Shown in pieces: positions 25,391 through 37,361 of a stretch of DNA of 64,000 bases (positions within the stretch are counted from its first letter, which is position 1; each line of letters begins with the position of its first letter). The stretch covers positions 49,393,501 to 49,457,500 of the forward strand of contig NC_068558.1 of NCBI RefSeq assembly GCF_022201045.2, read 5' to 3'. Both the position numbers and the translations under genes were made by a program. This DNA is from Citrus sinensis (lineage: Eukaryota > Streptophyta > Magnoliopsida > Sapindales > Rutaceae). The notes below the pieces were generated by a model. That model saw only the letters and a list, made by a program, of their open reading frames with translations. It ran no database searches and was not told where the DNA came from.

Positions 25391-26230
25391 AACAAGAGAT
25401 GACATACTAATCCAGTTTTTCCAGGCCATCATAACAGGGTTTTTAGAAAGAAATTCGAAATAGTCATTGGCAATTCTAAAACAGGGCAGTTGTGATACTG
25501 AAATCTGAATGTTATAAAGGTTTCCGAGGATATGAACCTCGAGCGCCCTTAATTGATTGGTAGGACTGAGGAGCAATTTAACATCATCAAGTCAGACTCA
25601 TGACAATGAATTTGAATTATTACAAAAACTGGATCTCATTCTCAAGAATTATTAAACGATCAAAGTTGGTGGAAATTAATAAAAATCTAAGAAAAGAACA
25701 TAACCTAGCAGAAAGCAAGTCCCTCAAATATTAACATTGAATCAAAGTCTTGAGACAAAACACAGAAACAGAAAGAAATACCAGAAGGGGACATCCTGGG
25801 GGGTAGAAACTTTAGCAAACTCGGCGCGGGGATCGAACTTCATAGAGAAGCAGCAAGCTGACATTTCTTAGGCCAATACGTCAGTATCCTGTCTGTAATA
25901 CTTATACGTCTGTGCATCTCTTCTCTGCTCTGCATGAGTATGACCCTGACAGCGGCATTCCATTGCTTCTTGTTCTTGTAGTGCAGCAATATTTCATTTC
26001 TTTTTGCCCTTATTACCCCCCAATTCCGATTTGTATTTAAGTCATGGTCCCCTCCTAGGACCTCGGATTCGGAACTACCAGTTTTTGTATTTCGGACTCA
26101 GGACTCTGCACACTGTTTTAAACGTTATTAATTATTCTTCAAGTTTCTTGTTTTGGCTCCTGGTGGATTGCCTTAGCGGGGACTTGAACCTTAATTGGTT
26201 CGGCCCTTTTTTCCCTTCTTTTTTTTTTTT
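25391..26230. other. Upstream flank of the fructokinase pseudogene
   Basis: No full gene is supported. A minus-strand ATG at 25843 opens a short frame beginning MKFDPRAEFAKVSTPQ and running to PFWYFF. Its composition looks protein-like, but I do not recognise it; it may be a leftover 5' exon of an unrelated gene. Confidence 0.3.
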
Positions 26231-27890
26231 TAGGGGTGTTCGCAGATCGAATTTTACGAATTGAACATCAATCCATATTTAATTCATGATTTTACGGATT
26301 ATAAATTTTTAATTCAATTTAATCCACGGATTGGTAAATTCAATCCAAATCCAATTCATACGTTTGCGGATCGGATGAAGATTTAACTCAATCCACCATT
26401 TTATTGATTGGTCCGTGGATTAAAAATTTTTAATTATGTTCATTCTACAAACGAATTAAATAAAAAAAATCTAATATAAAAATAATTTTACAACCGATCA
26501 AATTCAAAATTGAATAAGATTTAAATAAATTAATTATTTCAATAAAGTTAGAATAATACATTCAAAGTTTCAAAATAACTCAGTGAAAAAATCTCATTTG
26601 TTTAAATCAATACATGAAAATTATAAAAATTAACTAAAATTAATTGTTTAGAAAGCTATATTTGTTTATTTAATTGTTCAATTATTTAATTATGTTTATC
26701 ATATATTATTATCAGATAAGATATACATAGTGTTAATGTAACTATGTTTTAACTTATTATTTATTAGTAAGTAGTAATGCCACATTTACAATTTTTTTAA
26801 TTAAATGAATTTTTTTTTTTGCAGATTCGCATATTTTTGCGGATTTACAAAAGCAAATTCATATCCAATCAACCAATTGCGGATTTTTTAATTTTCAATC
26901 CAATCTAATCCCCCAATCCACAGATCAAATTTTTGTGGAGATCGGTAGGGGTGGGCATCAGATTAGATTCAGATATATCTGATCTGATCCGAACTTATTT
27001 GGATCAGATTCGGATTTAGCCAATAATCCGATCAGATATAATTTGTGTCATCCGATCGGATTTGATTCGGATCGGATCGAATTCAGATCGATCCGAACAA
27101 TCCGATCGGATTACACTTATTAAAAAAATAAATTAAATAATTAAATATAAAAGCAGAATCCGATATTTCTACTCATCTTTATCATCAATGTTTCTTCAAA
27201 TCATCAACAATTTCAAGATCTAACATCTCTCAATAACAGCAGCAACAATGGTTGTCTGCTTCAACAGCAACCATCATCGTCAAGCCTCATCTTCCTCACC
27301 CTCTCCCTTAGCCTCTTTCCCTCCCTCATATGCTTTTCTCTCATTCTCCTCCACGTCCTCTCCATCCTCATCGTTGTCACCTCCTTCTCAATCACTATAT
27401 CTCCTCCAACAAGCACTACACCACTGACATGGTCGCCACTGTCCTCACTAACATCTTCCAAAGCTCCGTCTCTGTCACGGTGCTTTCCTAATGGCACTAT
27501 CATTCTCAAACTTACTTGTATTCTCTTTGATTTGATCTTTTTCTTGGAATGGGTTGTGGTTGCACTTTCTTGTTGATGTGCCATGCTTTTGTTGATGTAA
27601 GTAACGATGGAGCCGCCAGCGCCGATAGGTTTCAGAATGAGGATCTGAAAGCATCATCCAAACTAGTTAAACTCACCCAAATCCAAACTCAATCGGAACC
27701 GATCCAAATCCGAATTTATTCAAAATTTCATCTGATCCGAACTATTTCAGATCGGATTGGATTGGATTTGATATTCGGATTGGAATCAGATTGATTTTTT
27801 TCCAATCCGAATTATCCAAAATCCGATTGGATTCATTCGAATCCAAAATTGCCCACCCCTAGAGATCGGATTAGATTCTAAACACCCCTA
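26231..27890. mobile_element. Outer hAT-like nonautonomous element (host of a nested insertion)
   Basis: Ends are TAGGGGTGTTCGCAGATCG at the left and the complement-matching TCTAAACACCCCTA at the right. Subterminal repeats contain CAATCC/GGATTG motifs. Flanks TTTTTTTT and TTCCTTTT make an imperfect 8-bp duplication. Removing the inner element (26946-27861) leaves about 740 bases. No transposase. Confidence 0.65.
26946..27861. mobile_element. Inner hAT-type element with perfect 8-bp TSD
   Basis: Terminal inverted repeats TAGGGGTGGGCA and TTGCCCACCCCTA are flanked on both sides by GAGATCGG (26938-26945 and 27862-27869), the 8-bp duplication typical of hAT elements. Many GATCGGAT/ATCCGATC subterminal repeats lie inside both ends. 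The middle (about 27170-27660) is different in style, C/T-rich with Ser/Pro-coding potential on the plus strand and a 107-codon minus-strand frame (27584-27261), so it may be captured host sequence. No transposase domain seen. Confidence 0.85.
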
Positions 27891-29772
27891 TTCCTTTTAA
27901 TGGGAATAAAACAGCCTATGGGATCCAATGGAATCGTGATTGGTACTCAATTATGATACGCTTGCTACAAGTACCTAAATATACGCGGCTTAAATATTTA
28001 CATCATTTGTTAACTTTAAATGACACCTTTCTAAAATCTTTATAACACCCTCCTTTTCAATTTCTAAATTATCCTTACTTGACTTTCTAAAATACAAACT
28101 AATATATTAAAATTAACCATTTTCCCATCAAAATCTACTTAGCAAAAAGTATTTCTATGAATAGTTATATAAAAACATATAAATCGTAAAATTTTTAATT
28201 ATTTTCTTCTTATTATATTATTTATATCTCCATAACTAAAAGGTTTTATAACTTTCTTCAATAAATTATTTTTACTTAAAAATTAAAATATATAAATATA
28301 ACTAATAAAATAGTTGGTTTACAAATTTTGTTGAAATAATATTTTATTCAAGTATTTAACTACTTTTCATTGAAAAAAATTAAATTAATTTATATTCATT
28401 TATTTAGGTAATTTTAATATAAACAAATGGGTTTTATGGGATATTTGAGAGGTGTAGTTTAACACACCTATTTAGCATTTTAGCCAAATAAGAAGACACA
28501 AATGATTTATTAATTTTGAGCCACCAAGCTGCACATATTCCATGAAGCATTTAGTTTGATAGTATGATTTAATATTATACTATGATTTTGTGTATGTACA
28601 TTATATGATTAATTGAGTCATGAGATTATTTTTTATCCTTCTTGTTAGGTGCTCTAGGAATATGTGTTGAGAGTTCGATTGCTTTGTCCGTGCGATAATG
28701 TTAATTCCGCCGAGTTTTCACCTAGGTAGTATTTGGTGCAATTTGTCATGTATGTTATGCTTGTATGATTTCATGTTTGTTCATATATTTTGATTAGTGT
28801 AGAGTTATGTTATATGATCATGCATAAGCATTACTTTACTATATATATATAAATTATATTTACTCACTGAGCTGCAAGCTCACTATTTTATTATTAACCA
28901 ATTTCTTCCAAATTTCCCTAGGGTTTCGTGTAGCTCAATTTATGATAATTTGATGTTAAGCCACAACACGCATTACTAAATGTTTATGTTTGTATCATTG
29001 TATGTATATATTTGAAATGTATGTATGTACAGTAAGATATGAAGTATGTTTTCGAATGAGGTATGGAGCCTCTTTATATGTCGTAGTAGATATATATATA
29101 TATATATACATATATCATGGATTAGATTATATTATGAGTTCTAGATATAAGCATAAGACAGGTAATACAGTGACTATCTCATGATTCACTGCAAATCCAA
29201 CAGACATTTCAAAATAGGCCGTGTCATGTAGGAATGCCTAATATTTTTAAATACATGTCCATTTAAGTCCACTAAATTGAGACTATAATTAGTCCCAGTC
29301 ACTGACCCAATTTTGAAGAAATAAAAAAAGGAAAATGGTGATGTCGTCATCCAATTCAAACGAAAATACTTACATAAGTGCCTGTGTGTGGTCTAGGATT
29401 CTAAAATTTTTTAAAGTTTAGAAAAGTTATTAAACCACGTGAATATATATATATATATATATTATTTTTAGATTGGAAAGTCTCCCTATATATATAACAT
29501 ATATTTACATATAATATAAAATATTATAATGTACAATATATAATATTGCATTTGCACGAACCACAAACATGAACCCATGTTACAAATAAGTATAAGATAG
29601 TAGATAGATGGCCGAAAAAACATTTAACTAACCACATTACATGATGTCCCATATACGACAAGTATGTAGAGTATCTTGGCAAAATATTACAAACCCCAGT
29701 TAGTACAAAAGCCATTAGAAAAAATTATATAATCATCACGTATGCTTAATTACATATATCTCAATGCTCTAC
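27891..29772. other. Intergenic stretch between the nested elements and AGL6
   Basis: AT-rich, with (AT)n runs at 29090-29108 and 29444-29462. Short open frames lack recognisable domains. The last few hundred bases would hold the AGL6 3' UTR (minus strand). Confidence 0.4.
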
Positions 29773-32700
29773 TCAAAGGACCCATCCTTGGATGAAGTTG
29801 GTCTCACCAACCGTATTCTTTGGCACTGAAGACCCTTCAGATGGAAGATAATTCAGGTACCTGCACTAACACCACAGGCCTTATTAATGTCTATGTATTT
29901 TATCATCGACCTGGATTAAATTTTTTTTATTTTTTGTATGTACGTACCCAATTTGTAGAGCAGGTTCCGGGTCACAGTTCATGGGACTGTCATGAGAAGG
30001 ATGAACAGAGAAGTTGCTATTTCCAGCACCTGCAGCAGCAGAATTCCACAGGTCTTGAATGGCCTTAAAACTTTGCCCTTCAGTCTCCAGCTGAAAAGCA
30101 TGCAGAATATTGAAAGTGAATTCAAGGATTGATACCAATGTTATTAATTAATTGCCATGATCAGATCGTATTATATTAGTTATTTCTGTGAAAAGCGCAA
30201 CCTTAATCCTGAGCTGCTTGTTGATATCTCCAAGCTGACGCTCCTGCCAATCAAAAGTCCAGAAATCACGCACGCCCAGTAAGAATTTTTACCAACTAAA
30301 CTAATTAACTGACGCCCACAATATATAAATTTTCTTACCTTTTTGCGGAGGTCTTCCACCTGCTCTATCATAATCTGTGTCTGCGCACAGAACAAAAGGA
30401 AACAGTAATAAACATAAACTTCTGTGATCTCTATAACATGTAACATGCATCAAACGAAATATGAGTTATGTGACTTTTGTTCTATAATACCCGAAATGTA
30501 ACTTCATAATATAGAGCATTCATTAGTATGATATTGATCATATACAGCAGCGAGCTGAGTACACAAAATGATCAGTAATGGATCCTTTCTAGTTAAACAA
30601 ATGCAAGTACCTTCCTTTGCCTGGCCAGTGCTAGGGCTCCTTCAAGCTGTTTCTCAAGATTCTGCAGCTCCTTTACACTCAGCGGTCCAAGATCCTCTCC
30701 AAGCAAATGCCTTTCAAAAACATTTGTAAACCATTTAAGTCTTCATGATGATGGTGGAAACTATATATATATATATATGTTCTTACAAATTAAAGCAAAT
30801 TAAACGCAACTAATTAATAGTTGTAGTTAATTTAAATAATGATAAGATCAGAATTGGAATATGACCTTTGAGTGCGTTGAAGAGACTCATATTTTGCTTT
30901 CAACTTTGTTGCCTCCTGGTACCAGCTCTGGATTGTTGTTATAATAATCAAAGACAAGCTAGGTAACATATACAGTAAGAAAAAGAAAGCATCACACAAA
31001 GAAAGAAATGTAGAGCATGTCTATCAGGCACACATAAACCTGTGTTTCACGTTCGATGCTGTTGTCTTGAGGATTGAAGCAGCAACGTTGGTATCGCTCA
31101 AGGGTTTTGTTTATGCTGCAAAGAGAAATTAATTACTCATTATCGATCTCTGTTTGAGAATGTGCATAGGTTTAATTTCAGTTAAGCAAATATGCAAGAT
31201 TAATGAGCTAGCTTTATTAAGCAACAAGCATAAACAAGGCAATATGCACAAACACAAAAGTACGAGAAAGATTTGATCCATTGACTTCTTGCATCCAGTG
31301 CAAGGGCCAAATTGATTATACTGTCCCATAAGGAAAACTATAATTACTAATTTGATCATTTGATAAACTACTAACATAAGATGCAACTTGTCAACCGTTA
31401 TAAGAGAATGCAATAAACCATGCATGCAAGAGTAGCAAAACTAATCCCCGTTAATCATTAACAAATTATATGTGTTAAAGGGGACCTTTGACTACTTCGC
31501 TAATTAAAAAAAATCTAAAATTAAGTTTGACTCTTGTCACTCAAGTACACAGATTAATTATTTTTAACTGGTGGTTTTTCTTTCTGCAGGAAACTTTTTA
31601 TGAATAATGTGTAGGTAAAATAAATATTTTAGATAGCTGTACTATGAAAAAATTCAAAAAAAAGAAAAAAGAAAAAGGAAAAGGAAAAAAATATAGAATG
31701 ACTGACAGATATCATTTCCAGCTTAATTTTCTCTCGTCTTAATTCTCATATCAAAACTACCCTCAACTTGAGAGAAATTCATTCAACTCCTAAAAGCAAG
31801 AATCTCTTCATTATATATCCATATCCTCAAAATCCAAAATGCACAAACCTTGAATATACTTTCAAGAAGAAACATGTATAAAACATTTTTAGATAATAAA
31901 TCAAACAGGAGATAAATCAATTACTGTATTTTGAAAACTCAAAATTATTATATGATGATTAGATGCTACAGCAGCAAAATTGTGAAATACTCTCGACAAT
32001 TGTGATTCTTATACATGGTGTAAGAAAATATTGCATTTTATTTGACAGTATTAAACTTAGAGAATTTTACTACAAGTACCAGTATCATATTTTCTCCGAA
32101 AATTAAAAAAAAACATTCTTCATGTGAAATGAAGAAGATATTCTTCTAGCAAAAGATGAAACATTCTTTCAGTCTATAAAACAATCAAGCGCGCGCGCGC
32201 GCGCGCGCACACACACACACACATGAACAGAACATATATATGTATATATATAGAAAGAAGCTTGATTCTTAATTAAACAAAATGAATACATACACATTTA
32301 ACTCAAAATAAATTAATCTTCACTGGTATTGAGAGAGCGAAAGAACTCTTCCTTTTTTTTTTTTTGAACCAAAATGGCAAAACGAAAACTTTCTGAGAGT
32401 TGTGTTAAGTTAATCAGTTCATATAGCACAATAAATAACCCATGTTCACTCCAAATGTTGCATACAATATAAAGCTGGACTGAGATATTATCAGGCAACT
32501 CAACATCATCTACATTTTATTCTCTGTGTGTGTGTGTGTGTATTCATTTAAAAATTTATTTTCCCCCAAATTAATGTATGAAACTGTAGCCAAAAGTTTT
32601 TATCTTTTAGAAAAAATGTATATTTAAAACAAGCAAGCAACCATTTTGATATATGAAAGATATTTTCAGGTGAGCGAGAGAGAGGAAAGAAGCAAACCAG

Positions 32701-33805
32701 TGATGAAACCAAGAGATCTAGAACAGAAAGATTCAGGACATCCATGATTCAGGAGATAAAGGGAAGGAGAGGAGAAAGAGCAAAACTTGAAAACGTGAGT
32801 GTGCATCTTTGCTTCTGAAAGACAAAGGTAAGGGATTACAGTATTCCAAAAGAAAACGCCCTAACGATCCAAAAGACAATTAATTTTCTTATTATATATA
32901 TGTGGGCATGCTTGATTTGCCACCCACCAATGATACCAAGATTTAAACTATTATATTATGAGAGAAAGGAACATTGAAAGAACCAGAAGATCAAAGAATG
33001 AAAAGACAAGAAGACAAGTAGTAAGACAGTGAACTTTTCTGGGGGCAGAGGTTGATGATCTGAGAGTAAGCTACAGTAACACTGCAAGCTTTTTTTTTTT
33101 TGACAGAGGGACGGGAAAAAAAAAAAAGAAAAGAAAAGAGGAAAAGATAAAGTAGCCAGCCAAAAACCCTAGATCTTGCACAGAGGTCCAAGCGGAGGCA
33201 TTTGATAATTAATAAGAAAAAGAATAATAATAATAAAACATAGATGTATAGTCAGTGATGGAATCTCTCTCTTCTCTGCACAAAAGCTAACTAATTAAGT
33301 TCAATCATATTGTTTTCTTGTACCTTATAATTATCTGAGACTAGCTAAGAATTCAGATGAAAGAGAGGAGACAAGAGAGAGAGAAAGAAAGAAAGGGCTT
33401 TTGCAAAAGACTATGAAACGTGTCGATCTATCATGGGAATATATCATGAACTGGATAAAGCATCTAGCTCTTGCTCTTCTCTGTAGAAACTCCAAATATA
33501 TCATGTATGTAGTGTAAACAAAAAGAGACGAGAGCTTTGCAAGCAAAATAAAATAAACAAATAAATATCAAAGGAGGAGCCAACATGAAATTAAATTAAT
33601 GGATATATGTAAAATATATATACCCAGCACTACCAAACTCATAGAGCTTGCCACGGCTAGAGAAGATGATAAGAGCAACTTCAGCATCACAAAGCACAGA
33701 AAGCTCATAAGCTTTCTTCAGCAAACCATTTCTTCTCTTTGAGAAAGTGACCTGTCTGTTAATCTTGTTCTCTATCCTCTTCAGCTCCACTCTTCCTCTC
33801 CCCAT
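29773..33805 (-). CDS. AGL6: MIKC MADS-box transcription factor, AGL6 clade
   Basis: Eight minus-strand exons: 33805-33624, 31115-31040, 30927-30866, 30710-30611, 30380-30339, 30243-30202, 30090-29948, 29860-29773. They give 244 codons plus TGA. The MADS domain begins [18 protein letters not shown]. The K domain contains [20 protein letters not shown]. The C-terminus carries both AGL6 signatures, [12 protein letters not shown] and the terminal [13 protein letters not shown]6 proteins act in floral organ and meristem identity with SEP-like E function, forming MADS tetramers. Intron 1 is about 2.5 kb, as is common where clade regulation sits in intron 1, and holds a (GC)n(AC)n run. SOC1 lies convergently 7 kb away, with only a pseudogene and transposons between. 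Clade call very firm. Confidence 0.95.
32189..32223. repeat. (GC)n(AC)n microsatellite in AGL6 intron 1
   Basis: About 10 GC dinucleotides run directly into about 8 AC dinucleotides. Alternating purine-pyrimidine DNA of this kind can adopt Z-form. Confidence 0.95.
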
Positions 33806-33979
33806 AATTTTTCAGTACACTCACTTTTCTTTTTATTATTATTTGCTTTGCTTTGCACCTAGCTGGATAATATAAGTTATATATAAGTGTATATTATTAT
33901 TGTTATCATCAACTGATAATATATATTGGTGTTTTGAGTTTGAATGTGTTTAGTTTTGGGGATACATATATATATATAT

Positions 33980-33984
<5 letters not shown>

Positions 33985-34012
<28 letters not shown>
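33985..34012. repeat. (GA)n microsatellite in the AGL6 leader
   Basis: On the AGL6 strand this is a (CT)n run about 180-207 bases before the ATG, a typical plant leader feature. An (AT)n run adjoins it. Confidence 0.9.
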
Positions 34013-34130
34013 ACAAAAAGGGAGCTGATGATCAACAAGTAGTAGTACTGATTGATGATGGTATATGTAATTCTTTCTTTTGTCTACTGTGTCTGTGAAA
34101 GAAGTGGAAGTTGAGACCTGTGGTTGTACA

Positions 34131-34137
34131 TTATATA
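34131..34137 (-). promoter_or_regulatory. Candidate TATA box of AGL6
   Basis: Minus strand reads TGTATATAATG, about 325 bases before the AGL6 ATG and upstream of the CT-rich leader. Position and form are plausible. Confidence 0.4.
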
Positions 34138-34359
34138 CATCTTGTTTGATTAATTACTTTTACAATAAAATGGAAACAAGTATGCGGGTGTGTATATTCG
34201 TTATTCTCTTTTACCATTTTATTTATTAATATCTCTCTGGTAATTGTCCAGCTTCCCTGCGCCTTCATTTTTCTTACCTTAAGCATTAACTTACCCTCCT
34301 CACGGAAGCGTGCGTCCACGCTCGCAAATGCAAAAGCATGAGATGAGAAATTCAGATTT

Positions 34360-34980
34360 TTTCTTTTAAATATTGTTATACAGGACGGTTACTGATATTA
34401 CATAAGATATTACAATTAATATTTACAAAAAGATTATACTACTGCGTCCACTCTACTCACATTTCTTGAGGGATAGATTGGCTCCACTCAATTTACTAAT
34501 AGTGAGAGGATAGACAGGTTATACTATTACGTCCACTCTACTCACATATCTTGAGTGATAGACTGGCTCCACTCAATTTATTGATCATGAGGGATGACTT
34601 ACATTTCGTAAGGGATAGACTTACTCCATTCAATTTACTGATCGTGAGGGGATAAACAGATTATACTACTGCATCCACTCTACTCACATATCGTGATGGA
34701 TAGACTAACTCCACTCAATTTACTGATCACGAGGGATAGACTGGCTCCACACAATTTACTGATATTACATAAGATATTACAATTAATATTTACAAACAGA
34801 TTATACAACTGTGTCCACTCTACTCACATTTTGTGAGTGATAGACTGACTCCACTCAATTATTTGATAATTGAGGAATGAATGAAATTAACCCGCATAAT
34901 ATTTTTATGGAAACTCGAACCCTTACACTCAACATTGTAAGTGTAAGAATTCTTCCACTGAACTAAAAGCCCCTTGCTAT
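34360..34980 (-). mobile_element. SINE of the 12287 family with internally amplified body
   Basis: The minus-strand head (box A-like TTTAGTTCAGTGGAAGA, box B GGTTCGAGT) and the tail end (TATTACAATTAATATTTACA on the plus strand) match the 12287-12597 SINE. The body is about twice as long because a block around TCCACTCTACTCACAT is present four times (near 34447, 34530, 34673 and 34815), interleaved with CTCCACTCAATTTACTGAT repeats. A tail segment is also repeated internally near 34763. No clean target duplication was found. Confidence 0.7.
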
Positions 34981-36784
34981 TTAGAATTATTTTTCAAGAA
35001 AGTAAAAAAAGCACGGAGTGCATCAATATGATATCAGGAAATGCAAATCTTGAATTTGATAATGTATAAAATGATGTAGAGTTACATTTTGATCGTCGAA
35101 GAGACCGTACGATTTTGTCGGATTTGCGTTGTACTGGATGGATGGAGCTCTTGCTGTTGGTGGGCACTCTATATGGGGTCCTCCTATCCTATTGCGCTGC
35201 GCAGATCTAATATTAATGGTTGCAAATTTGCAATTTCCAATCAACTTTTATGCTTTTATTCTTATTGAACCCATCAGGTCACATGCCGTGACTTGATCGT
35301 TTTAAATAATTCAATGCTCCACATTCCAAGTTTTCTTCTTATGCAAAGTTGTTCAGTTGATGACATTATGGTGTTACTTCTCACTCTCTAATCCCATTAA
35401 CGATATTAACCTGCAGGAGCTGCAAGAAAAGACTTTTGACTATCAATTTTGATGCATTTTTTGTAATACGAAAATTACGGAAAAAAGTATAGGTTAAAAC
35501 TTGCCTTGGTACGAACATTTGAATAAAAACCAAGAAGATTTCACGTTCAAAGTTCAAACCCTCATTTACACACCTTTTGTGTGTCATATAATATTTAATT
35601 TGTTACATGTGTGTGTGTGTGTGTTACTCTTAGGATCCATGTGACCTTAAAATTACGTGACAATTTTACCCAGCCATAGTCGTGCACGTGAAGCACACCC
35701 ACTTGAAGTGAGTTTTGAAATAGAGGTTGATATTTAAAGAAACTGGAAAAGAGCAGACTGAGAATTCGTATTCCGTATGTTTATCATCATAGTTGGCTTG
35801 CTAATTCTGATATGCTCAGCTGTAGACTCTACTCACGAATGAATTGAGGCAAAGGGAAGAGTAGTTAAAGCTAGCGTGCTGTGCAGTGATAGCTGTTTCC
35901 TCCTTTTGATTTGAAAATTTCCTTTCATGCCATATTGTTAACAATTGCTTTAACTTGATCTACAAGTCAACAAGCAACTTATAGTCCACGGCCTAGAATT
36001 ATGTGATCCTTTTTTCTTTTTTTTTGTATGTAAGAAGAAAATATTTGATCAGTTGCAGATTCTACAAAGCACTTTGTGCATGCAACAATTTTGGAAGCGA
36101 AAACATGATCTGTCACCTCCAAACCTTTGAACCAAACACATCACCCACCAAAAAATTTAGTTTACTAATTCTATTTATGAAGTAACAATTTCATTTTATT
36201 GTTGAAGCGTAGTTGGCGAGAATCATGAGCTGAATAGTGCTAAGTTTTTTTTTTTAATAATATGCGTGTGTTTGTAATAATCTATGGTTAAGATTCGACT
36301 ATATATTAATTATTAATTATTTATTAACTATCAATCGCAATATTATTAAAAAAAAACTCAATTTAACACAAAATCTTAATCCAATTGGTGAATGGATTGA
36401 GTTTCAGCATCATATATCATCAGGAAATGTGCTGATTGCATGTTAAATAATCCATCAAACAGTCAATTTTTCTTACTATCTTTCTCCTCTGTGATGATTT
36501 TATGCAGGAATTGGGATAATGAAAACATGGCATTATTTTATATTGAGTTCGAAAATCCACATTTTATATGTTAACACAATGGGTAATATATAGATTTCAA
36601 TGTCCACCTTTTTTTTGGGGGGGGGGGGGGGAGGTTTGGGGTTGAGGTTTAGATTTCTTGCATGTGGGATGAGTTTTATTAGGAAAAAAAATTTGTTGTT
36701 CCGTAACCTTGAGAATTACAAATATGATTAATCGCTGGTGTTGCAAAGGTGCCAGCATCTCTACTCTTTGATATATATAATTAA
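34981..36784. other. Intergenic DNA upstream of AGL6
   Basis: No gene supported. It includes a (GT)n run at 35608-35624 and a T8/G15 run at 36609-36631. It may hold distal AGL6 control sequence. Confidence 0.4.
36617..36631. repeat. Poly-G run (15 G) after a T-run
   Basis: T8 followed by G15, one of several Tn-Gn junctions in the window. Confidence 0.9.
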
Positions 36785-37352
36785 GGGTTATTATCATTTT
36801 ACTACTTCAAAAATTGTCAAATATCAAATGACTACAACAAGTATTGTCTCCTATCATTTTTCTACTATATTTTTATAAAAAAATATAATTTTACTATTTT
36901 TCTGTTATAACCGTTAGTTGACCAGTTAGTTAACTAATAAAATATCAATTTCACCCTTTATGATTAAAAAAAAATTACTTGAAACTTATTTACAAAATAA
37001 AATTGTAATATATTTATTAAAATGGATATAAAAAGCCAACATAATTCTTTTTTGCTGGAATTATGAAAATGAAGTTTATTTACAAAATAAAATTGTCTTA
37101 TTATTTTTTTAATGAAGCTTATTTTTTTTTAATCATGAAGGATAAATTTGGTATTTTGTTAGTCAGCTAATTGGTCAACTAACGAGTCAACTAACGGTTG
37201 TAACGGAAAAATAGTAAAATGATATTTGTTATAACGAAAAAGTAATAAAATGATATTTGTATAAAGATATAGTCAGAAAATGATATGAGACAATATTTGT
37301 TATAATCATTTAATATTTGACAATTTTTGAAGTAGTAAAATGACAATAACCC
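36785..37352. mobile_element. MULE-type MITE with long TIRs and 9-bp TSD
   Basis: Starts GGGTTATTATCATTTTACTA and ends with its complement (TAGTAAAATGACAATAACCC). The inverted match runs about 180-200 bases each side, through TAACCGTTAGTTGAC and its partner. TATAATTAA flanks both sides directly (36776-36784 and 37353-37361), the 9-bp duplication typical of Mutator-like elements. 568 bases, no coding capacity. Confidence 0.88.
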
Positions 37353-37361
37353 TATAATTAA

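Noticed and set aside
29000..33900. Alternative SEPALLATA assignment for the minus-strand MADS gene
   Set aside because: The C-terminal [10 protein letters not shown] and FIQGWVL motifs are those of AGL6, not SEP1-4.
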